Positions 8,886 through 14,594 of a DNA stretch of 14,594 nucleotides are shown here, piece after piece. Position numbers and translations under genes: made by a program. Position 1 is the first letter of the stretch. Each line of letters opens with the position of its first letter. Location: NCBI GenBank assembly GCA_040902855.1, contig JBBDWN010000144.1, positions 1-14,594 on the forward strand. The letters are read 5' to 3'. The notes below the pieces were generated by a model. It was not told the DNA's origin. It did not search any database and saw nothing but the letters and a program-made list of their open reading frames with translations. The DNA is from DATHWB01 sp040902855. Its GTDB lineage: Bacteria; Actinomycetota; Acidimicrobiia; Spongiisociales; ZC4RG35.

Positions 8886-9307
8886 GATCCAGCCTCCGGG
8901 TCGTCAGGGCCGTCGTCGACGACGTCGGTCTCTCTCGCCTTCTCCTGGGCAGCGGCCAGACGCGACGCCATTTCGGCGATGCGGCGATCCTCGACGTCGT
9001 CCTCCACCTCGTCGCTTTGGGACAGCGCCCAACTCCGATGCACCAGAGCCAACAGGTAGGCGCTCACCCCGAACGTGATGACGATGGCCGTGAGTGCCAG
9101 TGCCTGTGGAAGCGGATCGGCGTACGGCCCTGCTCCGTCCCCGATGATCGGCGCACGTCCGGCCCGGCCCGCCGAGAGCAGCAGGAGATTCGCACCGTGG
9201 CCGAGGACACCGAGACCGATGACGATCCGGCTGAGATTCCGCTGGAGCAGCAGGTAGGCACCTGTTCCGTAGAGGACAGCGACGGTGAGAGCGAGGACGA
9301 AGGTCAC
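8882..9307 (-). CDS. mrpC: Na+/H+ antiporter subunit MrpC (MnhC), with acidic C-terminal extension
   Basis: 141 residues from GTG 9307. NuoK-like three-helix membrane subunit: helix 1 (2-21), helix 2 with IVIGLGVLGHGANLLLL (28-44), and helix 3 preceded by the family motif DPLPQALALTAIVITFG (64-80). Typical MrpC proteins are about 112-120 residues. Here residues 98-141 form an extra charged tail (SDEVEDDVEDRRIAEMASRL...DDGPDDPEAGS) with a short heptad-like helix between two acidic stretches. The start overlaps the mrpB stop in GTGA. A strong AGGAGG lies 7 nt upstream (minus strand of 9315-9320). Confidence 0.93.
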
Positions 9308-9732
9308 ACTTCTTCCTCCTGGCCGAGGGCGGCGATCATCGCCAGCGCCACGCCCACCACCACCACGAACACTCCGATGTCGAACGGAAGCGCCGATGTC
9401 GCCTTCACGACGCCCAGCACCGGCAGTTCCACCTCGAACTTGGCACTTTCCAGAAACGCCTCGCCCCACACCCATCCGAGGATCCCGGTGAGGACGGCCA
9501 CGGACAATCCGACACCGAGCAGGCCCTCGGGCCGGACCCCGATGACGGAGCGAACCCCGGCTTGGCCACCGGCGATGTAGCGCAGCACGATCGAGATCCC
9601 GGCGACGAGGCCTGCGATGAACCCGCCACCGGGTGCGTTGTGTCCCGAGAACAGGAGAAACACCGAGAAGACGAGGGCGGTTCGAACGACGAGATCGACG
9701 AGCACGTCGAGAATGAAGGACCGATTGATCAT
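9304..9732 (-). CDS. mrpB: Na+/H+ antiporter subunit MrpB (MnhB)
   Basis: 142 residues with four membrane helices, the normal MrpB size. The diagnostic sequence is SGHNAPGGGFIAGLVAGISIV (about 29-49), the most conserved stretch of the MnhB family. It is followed by RYIAGG and by the C-terminal KATSALPFDIGVFVVVVGVALAM, ending in a short acidic EEEV tail. The start ATG 9732 overlaps the mrpA stop (ATGA). Upstream in-frame codons that run to 10533 are inside mrpA and are excluded. It forms part of the Na+-pathway side of the complex beside the C-terminal half of MrpA. Confidence 0.94.
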   Translation of the reverse strand: MINRSFILDVLVDLVVRTALVFSVFLLFSGHNAPGGGFIAGLVAGISIVLRYIAGGQAGVRSVIGVRPEGLLGVGLSVAVLTGILGWVWGEAFLESAKFEVELPVLGVVKATSALPFDIGVFVVVVGVALAMIAALGQEEEV

Positions 9733-12062
9733 CGCGATCTGCCCAGATCTTCCGAACCCGCTGCCGGGCTCGTCGGCTCGTCCGAATCGTCGTCGGGGTG
9801 ACGGGCCCCGATGAGCGCCATCGCTCCCATTGCCACGACCGCCAGAACCGTGATCTCCCCAAGCGTGTCGAACGCCCGGAAGTCGGTGAGGATCACGTTG
9901 GTGACGTTGCGCCCTCCCCCCTCGGGCAAAGCTCGGGCGAGGTACTCGTCGGCGATCGACGGACCTCGCTCGGCGGAGGCTGCCCAGAGCGAGAAGCCGC
10001 CCGCCAGAAGTCCTACCCCGACAGCGACCCCAACCCGGGCGAGCCTGCGAATCCGGGACTGGACGATCTCGAACTGGGAAGGGAGGAGGCGCAACACGAG
10101 GATGAAAAGGGCGAGGGCCAGGGTCTCGACGAGCAGTTGCGTGAGAGCCAGGTCGGGGGCGCCCTGAAGGACGAAGAGCACCGCCACCCCGTACCCCACC
10201 CCGCCGAGGAAGAGGACGGCACCCAAACGGCGCTGGGCGATGATGGTGCCGAGTGCAGCCGCCACCACGAGCGCAGCTGTGACCACCTGCACCGACGAGG
10301 AGGCGAAAGCCAGGTCGGTCGGGGCAGTCCAGAACCGGACGAGCAGGAAGCCCGGTGCGATCACGGCCACAGTGAGGATCACGCCGACGTAGACAGGCAG
10401 GGAACCGCTCTGCATCGTCGAAGTGACGCGATCGGCCAGGCGGTTGATCCCAGTGACCGTCGCGGCGTACACACTCGCGGCGTCCGGAGCACGCCGGGTC
10501 AGGTTCCGCAGCCTTCCCAGGGGTTTCCGCCACAGGATTGCGCCCGCCACCACGGCAGCGATGGACAGGGCCAGTGGCATCCCGAATCCGTGCCAGAGTG
10601 CAAGGTGGTAGCTCGCGGCGGCCGGATCGAGTGCAGCAGCGGCCCCTCCGACCAAGGCGTCGACGAGACCGGGGACGAGTCCGGCGATCACCGTCAACCC
10701 GACCAGTACGAGCGGAGGCCCGAGGAACAACGCATTCGGAGGATCCACCTCCGGCCCGACGAGTTCAGATCCATCCTCTGGCTTGATGCCGAACGCTCCC
10801 CACAAGAACTGGAGTCCATAGGCCACGGTCAACGCCGACCCGACGACCACACCCGCAGTCACGATCCACCACTGCGGTTCTCCCACGAGCGCCTCGAGGG
10901 CCGCCTCCTTGCTGACGAAACCGAGCAGAGGAGGGATTCCCGCCATCGATGCGATCGCCAGCACCGCGGCCCAGGCCGTCGCCGGCATCCTCGATCCCAG
11001 GCCGGTCAGGCGTCGGAGGTCGCGCGTGTGCGCCTGGTGATCGACGATCCCGGCGAACATGAAGAGGGCGGCCTTGAAGACTGCGTGGGCCAGGATCATC
11101 GCCATCCCGGCGAACGTGAGTTCCGGACGTCCCACGCCCACGAGGATGACGATGAACCCGAGTTGGGAGACCGTTCCCTGGGCCAGCAGCAGCTTCAGGT
11201 CGTGCTGAGCGAGCGCCCGCCAGCCTCCAACGAGCATCGTGACCACACCGACCACGACCACTGCGGGCCGCCACCACACGATGAGACCGGCGAAGACGGG
11301 GGCGAGCCGGGCGATGAGATAGATCCCGGCCTTGACCATGGTCGCGGAATGGAGAAAGGCGCTGACGGGCGTCGCGGCGCTCATCGCTCCCGGCAGCCAG
11401 AAGTGGAAAGGGAACTGGGCGGACTTCGTGAAGGCGCCCACCAGGATCAGGGCGAGGCCTGCTCCGGCGGAGGGGGTGGAAGGAGGGTCGGCCAGTATCG
11501 CCGACAGCGAATAGGACCCGGCGGCTTGGGCCAGCAGGACGATCCCCCCCAGCATCACGAGCCCGCCGGCACCCGTCACGAGCAGCGCCTGCAGCGCGCC
11601 GGCACGCGCGACCGCGCTCTCGTCGTCGAAGCCGATCAGGAGATACGACGTGATCGACGTGAGCTCCCAGAAGATGAAGAGGGCCAGGAGATTGTCGGCG
11701 GTGACGAGACCGAACATCGCACCGGCGAAAATGACGAGATAGCTGGTGAAGCGGCCCAGACCCTCGCGCTCGTCGAAGTACTTCCAGGCATACAGAAACA
11801 CGAGAACCCCGATGCCGCCGATGAGGGCGACCATCAACGTGGCGAAGCCGTCGAGTCGAAAGTCGAGGTCGAGTCCGATCGCCGGTATCCAGGTCAGGGA
11901 TTCGACGACGTCGACCGGACGTGAGGTCGCCGTCCGTGCCAGCCAGACGGTCGTGATCGCAGGCGCCGCCGCCCCGACCAACAGGATCCTCCGACCCATC
12001 CGGCCGCCGAACGCCGCGGCCAGACCCGCGACGGCGACGTGAGCGAGAAGAACGAGGATCAC
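9729..12062 (-). CDS. mrpA: Na+/H+ antiporter subunit MrpA (MnhA)
   Basis: 777 residues from GTG 12062, full length for MrpA. The first ~480 residues are a NuoL-like channel domain. Key ionisable residues are in place: Glu133 (LFIFWELTS), Lys213 and His220 (FTKSAQFPFHFWLPGAM), Lys244 (HSATMVKAG) and Lys330 (HAVFKAALFM). The C-terminal part holds the MbhD/DUF4040-like segment GAPDLALTQLLVETL (635-649, with Asp637 and Glu646). It ends with the MbhE-like NVILTDFRAFDTLGEITVL (722-740, with Glu736). This is the canonical MrpA fusion, not a split form. The acidic tail DDDSDEPTSPAAGSEDLG is cytoplasmic. No Shine-Dalgarno sequence is visible. The start lies 13 nt after the stop of an unknown gene, so re-initiation is possible. 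Confidence 0.95.
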   Translation of the reverse strand: MILVLLAHVAVAGLAAAFGGRMGRRILLVGAAAPAITTVWLARTATSRPVDVVESLTWIPAIGLDLDFRLDGFATLMVALIGGIGVLVFLYAWKYFDEREGLGRFTSYLVIFAGAMFGLVTADNLLALFIFWELTSITSYLLIGFDDESAVARAGALQALLVTGAGGLVMLGGIVLLAQAAGSYSLSAILADPPSTPSAGAGLALILVGAFTKSAQFPFHFWLPGAMSAATPVSAFLHSATMVKAGIYLIARLAPVFAGLIVWWRPAVVVVGVVTMLVGGWRALAQHDLKLLLAQGTVSQLGFIVILVGVGRPELTFAGMAMILAHAVFKAALFMFAGIVDHQAHTRDLRRLTGLGSRMPATAWAAVLAIASMAGIPPLLGFVSKEAALEALVGEPQWWIVTAGVVVGSALTVAYGLQFLWGAFGIKPEDGSELVGPEVDPPNALFLGPPLVLVGLTVIAGLVPGLVDALVGGAAAALDPAAASYHLALWHGFGMPLALSIAAVVAGAILWRKPLGRLRNLTRRAPDAASVYAATVTGINRLADRVTSTMQSGSLPVYVGVILTVAVIAPGFLLVRFWTAPTDLAFASSSVQVVTAALVVAAALGTIIAQRRLGAVLFLGGVGYGVAVLFVLQGAPDLALTQLLVETLALALFILVLRLLPSQFEIVQSRIRRLARVGVAVGVGLLAGGFSLWAASAERGPSIADEYLARALPEGGGRNVTNVILTDFRAFDTLGEITVLAVVAMGAMALIGARHPDDDSDEPTSPAAGSEDLGRSR

Positions 12063-12075
12063 GCCATGACCGCGC

Positions 12076-12837
12076 TCAGTTCGATGCCGAGATGGAAAGC
12101 AGACTCGCCCATCGGGTCACAACTCGATCATATCGACGGACCGCCGAACCGATATTCGCCCTCTCCAAGGCACTGAGCGCCCGCTGGATCTGGTCGACGC
12201 TGTCGTCCATGACGAGGTCCGTCTCGCTGAACATCGACCCGACGCTGCCGTAGTCCAGTTCCGCCATCGAAGTGGTCGGGAACTCGCCCAGCCACCGACG
12301 CAACTCCCGAACCTCGGCGACGACCTGTTCCATGGGCTCCACTCCCGACAGCACCTCCACGGCCCAGTCGAGATTGGACATCGCGCTGCGCTGGTCGCAT
12401 CGATATCGCACCCCCACCGACGCCGCCCCGCCGACGATCTCCTTCGGTGCAGTCATGAAAGGGACGAACCAACGGATCGGGATGTGCCACGCCGAAGTGA
12501 GGATGTGCGAGCGCATCGCCGGTGACTCGGAGTAGAGCTCGTCCAACTCGGAGCGGGCAGCCATCGCGACCCGTTCTGGGATCACCGAGCCCGTGCCGAG
12601 ATTGCTGTAGGCGTTGCGGACGGCGAGCACGCCTTCCAGCATCCGCAGACGTGGGGTACGCGGGCACAGATATCGCTGGCCCTGCCACATCGCGACATGC
12701 GCATCGTCCGACATCGGCAAAGCGGTGATCGCATAGGTCAGATCACGCGGCGGCCCGAGGGAAATCGTGTCCGCTTCGGGCATCGGTTCCAGTCTGTCCG
12801 CAGGGAGGTACACCCGGAGATGCGCTGTCTTGATCAC
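12076..12837 (-). CDS. Conserved actinobacterial protein of unknown function, directly upstream of mrpA
   Basis: 253 residues from GTG 12837 (VIKTAHLRVYLPADRL). ATG 12783 (MPEADTIS) is the alternative. The GTG is preferred because LRVY-x-P near the N-terminus and the motifs HILTSAWHIPIRWFVPF (111-127), RWLGEFPTTSMAELDYGSVG (181-200) and a C-terminal helix ERANIGSAVRRYDRVVTRW (225-243) resemble an uncharacterised family common in actinomycetes. I recall the family (possibly DUF8083) only from memory. A TAGGGT hexamer lies 8 nt before this GTG. No membrane helix, signal peptide or known catalytic motif is visible, so it is probably cytoplasmic. It ends 13 nt before mrpA on the same strand and could be the first gene of the antiporter transcript. 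In-frame codons extending to 14478 are antisense to the E1 gene and are not used. Confidence 0.7.
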   Translation of the reverse strand: MIKTAHLRVYLPADRLEPMPEADTISLGPPRDLTYAITALPMSDDAHVAMWQGQRYLCPRTPRLRMLEGVLAVRNAYSNLGTGSVIPERVAMAARSELDELYSESPAMRSHILTSAWHIPIRWFVPFMTAPKEIVGGAASVGVRYRCDQRSAMSNLDWAVEVLSGVEPMEQVVAEVRELRRWLGEFPTTSMAELDYGSVGSMFSETDLVMDDSVDQIQRALSALERANIGSAVRRYDRVVTRWASLLSISASN

Positions 12838-12845
12838 CGCGCAGA

Positions 12846-12851
12846 ACCCTA
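12846..12851 (-). promoter_or_regulatory. Candidate -10 for the unknown gene and mrp operon
   Basis: TAGGGT on the minus strand is 8 nt before GTG 12837, the leaderless distance seen elsewhere in the window. It is embedded in the palindrome CCTAGG and next to another, GAACGTTC (12853-12860). No clear -35. Confidence 0.4.
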
Positions 12852-12893
12852 GGAACGTTCTGGCACGACCGCACAGGCCGCGAGCCGCTTTCC

Positions 12894-12899
12894 TAGAGT
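12894..12899 (+). promoter_or_regulatory. Candidate -10 for the E1 gene
   Basis: TAGAGT fits TANNNT. Transcription from it would start near 12906, giving a leader of about 110 nt that contains the palindrome at 12978-12989 and the ribosome binding site. No convincing -35, so this is only a candidate. Confidence 0.3.
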
Positions 12900-12977
12900 G
12901 TCCGCCACACATCGGTTTCCGACGCCCCACACCCGGGGTGGCGATTGTCGGTCCGCCACGCATGACCTGCGACCCAG

Positions 12978-12989
12978 GCGTACGTACGC
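12978..12989. repeat. Perfect 12-bp palindrome, possible operator
   Basis: GCGTACGTACGC is its own reverse complement and lies 28 nt upstream of the E1 start, just before its ribosome binding site. A dimeric regulator binding site is a possible reading. Nothing else in the 180-bp intergenic region (12838-13017) was recognised apart from the -10 candidates. Confidence 0.4.
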
Positions 12990-13005
12990 GAACCGACCCG
13001 AGCAC

Positions 13006-13011
13006 GAGGAG
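13006..13011 (+). promoter_or_regulatory. Ribosome binding site of the E1 gene
   Basis: GAGGAG ends 6 nt before ATG 13018. It fixes the start of the E1 gene, in contrast to the leaderless-looking starts nearby. Confidence 0.75.
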
Positions 13012-13017
13012 CACAAC

Positions 13018-14594
13018 ATGGAATGGATGCGGCGGGAGATCCACCACCGCGACCTGGGCCTGTCCGATGAAGCGGCGATGCGCATGTATCGGACGATGCG
13101 ACTGGCACGCAAGGTCGACGACCGGATGTTCGCACTCAACCGCCAGGGCCGCGTCCCGTTCGTTGTGGGTTCCTCTGGTCACGAAGCCGTACAGGTGGCT
13201 TCGGCGATGGCGCTCGACTCCAGCATCGACTGGGTGCTCCCGTATTACCGCGACATGGGTGTCGCCTTGGCGTGGGGGATCCCGCTGTTGGACGTCTTCC
13301 TCGCCACGTTTGCCAGGGCGGACGATCCGATGTCGGGGGGAAGACAGATTCCGAACCACTGGTCGGACGAGAAGGGACGAATCTTCACCCAGTCCTCTCC
13401 AATCGGGACCCAGTACCCGCACGCAGTCGGCATCGCTCACGGGTTGCGCCAGGCCGGCTCCGAAGGCGTCGTCGTCGTCTACGGCGGCGAGGGGTCCACC
13501 TCGGAGGGCGACTGGCACGAGGCGATGAACTGGGCCGGAGTCCACCGTCTGGGTGTCATCTTCGTGATCGAGAACAACGGATACGCCATCTCCGTGCCGA
13601 CCAGCGAAGAGGTGGCGGGATCCATCGCCGACCGGGCTCGGGGATACGACATCGCCGGCCGTCTCATCGACGGCAACGACCCGCTCATGGTCTACCGGGC
13701 CATGTCCGACGCAATCGGGCGAGCTCGTGAGGGAGGCGGTCCGACGCTGATCGAGGCCGAGACGTACCGCTACTACGCCCACACCTCCGACGACGACGAC
13801 CGCCTCTATCGGACCAGGGAGGAAGTCGACGAATGGCGTCGTAACGATCCCGTCGTGACGATGAAGCAGTACCTCATCGAAGAGCGCCTCCTCAGCGATG
13901 CGTCCGAACGGGCGATCGAAGAGGAACTCGATGCCGAGCTGGCCGAAGCGGTTCGCCTCGCTGAGACGCGACCGCAGTCGACCGATCCGTACTCGAACGT
14001 CTACGCCAGGGTCATCGAGCCGTCGGAGCCGAAGACCTCGGTCGAACCGGTGCCCGCCGGTGAGGAAGTCAACCTGATCACCGCCGTGAACCGGGCCCTC
14101 CACGAGGTCATGGACGCCTATCCGGACACCGTGACGTTCGGCGAGGACGTCGGCGGGGAGAAGGGCGGAGTGTTCAAGGCCACCGTCGGGCTGTCCGACC
14201 GGTTCGGCGCCGAGAGATGCTTCAACACCCCACTGGCCGAATCCTCGATCATCGGATGCGCGGTCGGCATGGCAGCGGCGGGACGGCGGCCGATCCCCGA
14301 GATCCAGTTCGCCGACTACATCCACCCGGCGTTCGATCAGATCGTGTCGGAGGCGGCCAGGGTGCACTACCGCTCCAACGGGCGCTGGACCTGTTCGATC
14401 ACCATCCGCACCCCGTTCGGAGCCGGGATTCACGGTGCGCTCTACCACTCGCAGTCGATCGAAGCGTTCTACGCCCACGTCCCCGGTTTGAAGGTGGTCG
14501 TGCCGTCCACCCCCGCAGACGTCAAAGGTCTCCTCTTCGCAGCCGTCGACGATCCCGACCCGGTGCTGTTCCTCGAACCGAAGAAGCTGTACCG
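13018..14594 (+). CDS. Fused E1 alpha+beta subunit of branched-chain 2-oxoacid dehydrogenase, 3' end cut by window edge
   Basis: 525 codons, open to the window end. Residues 1 to ~345 are an E1-alpha: YYRDMGVALAWG (76-87), then the ThDP motif YGGEGSTSEGDWHEAMNWAG (155-174), closing with IENNGYAIS (184-192). The loop H255-TSDDD is the usual HxxSDD site. From ~350 an E1-beta follows without a stop: FGEDVGGEKGGVFKATVGL (374-392), FNTPLAESSIIG (402-413), PEIQFADYIHPAFDQIVSEAARVHYRSNG (427-455) and HGALYHSQS (472-480). The Gly-Glu-Gly form of the ThDP motif and the beta sequence resemble human branched-chain E1 (GEGAASEGD; EIQFADYIFPAFDQIV), so branched-chain oxoacids are the likely substrates. 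It decarboxylates them and transfers the acyl group to an E2 lipoyl domain. Roughly 130-180 residues are missing. Confidence 0.9.
   Translation, partial: MEWMRREIHHRDLGLSDEAAMRMYRTMRLARKVDDRMFALNRQGRVPFVVGSSGHEAVQVASAMALDSSIDWVLPYYRDMGVALAWGIPLLDVFLATFARADDPMSGGRQIPNHWSDEKGRIFTQSSPIGTQYPHAVGIAHGLRQAGSEGVVVVYGGEGSTSEGDWHEAMNWAGVHRLGVIFVIENNGYAISVPTSEEVAGSIADRARGYDIAGRLIDGNDPLMVYRAMSDAIGRAREGGGPTLIEAETYRYYAHTSDDDDRLYRTREEVDEWRRNDPVVTMKQYLIEERLLSDASERAIEEELDAELAEAVRLAETRPQSTDPYSNVYARVIEPSEPKTSVEPVPAGEEVNLITAVNRALHEVMDAYPDTVTFGEDVGGEKGGVFKATVGLSDRFGAERCFNTPLAESSIIGCAVGMAAAGRRPIPEIQFADYIHPAFDQIVSEAARVHYRSNGRWTCSITIRTPFGAGIHGALYHSQSIEAFYAHVPGLKVVVPSTPADVKGLLFAAVDDPDPVLFLEPKKLY

Noticed and set aside
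9798..11924. 708-codon open frame on the plus strand
   Set aside because: It is antisense to mrpA, whose translation matches the family along its whole length. The plus-strand product is rich in D, E, R, G, H and Q without hydrophobic cores, typical of the shadow of a high-GC membrane-protein gene.
12838..14478. Upstream extension of the minus-strand unknown gene to 800 codons
   Set aside because: The extension is antisense to the branched-chain E1 gene, which is clearly coding and has a ribosome binding site. The real start is near 12837 or 12783.

Overview
The window is high-GC bacterial DNA with dense, often overlapping genes. GTG starts are frequent, and the two tRNA genes do not encode their CCA ends. 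Several genes have a TANNNT -10 hexamer only 6-8 nt before the start codon, the layout of leaderless transcripts. Together with an actinobacterial-looking protein family upstream of mrpA and the amino-acid/acyl-CoA catabolic genes, this suggests an actinomycete, perhaps Acidimicrobiia-like. That taxonomic call is an inference. Two runs of exactly 100 N (1730-1829, 4238-4337) are scaffold gaps of unknown true size, and they cut three genes.

Left part (1-5054): a minus-strand pair, a VOC-fold protein and a partial hotdog acyl-CoA thioesterase, diverges from a plus-strand zinc-binding MDR alcohol dehydrogenase. The two outward start codons are only 24 bp apart, and the two -10 hexamers appear to overlap. 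After gap 1 come a glutathionyl-hydroquinone reductase-type GST (minus, C-terminus lost in the gap), then a tRNA-Asp/tRNA-Phe unit with a recognisable promoter and an intrinsic-type terminator. An MFS transporter follows with a leaderless-type start; its C-terminus is lost in gap 2. Beyond the gap lies the 3' part of an unrecognised, beta-propeller-like protein.

Central part (5061-12837, all minus): a complete seven-gene Mrp/Mnh Na+/H+ antiporter operon in the canonical order A-B-C-D-E-F-G. Every junction overlaps by 1-4 nt, which implies translational coupling. A conserved protein of unknown function ends 13 nt before mrpA and may be the first gene of the transcript. Glutaryl-CoA dehydrogenase follows 45 nt after mrpG, with a possible promoter and operator of its own.

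Right part (12838-14594): a 180-bp divergent intergenic region carries candidate -10 elements in both directions and a perfect 12-bp palindrome. It leads to a plus-strand fused alpha+beta E1 subunit of a branched-chain 2-oxoacid dehydrogenase, cut by the window edge. Branched-chain E1, glutaryl-CoA dehydrogenase and the thioesterase point to amino-acid and acyl-CoA catabolism around a cation/pH homeostasis operon. I found no CRISPR, phage, IS element or clear defence system. The least explained parts are the mrp-linked unknown gene, the propeller-like protein and the overlapping divergent promoter.
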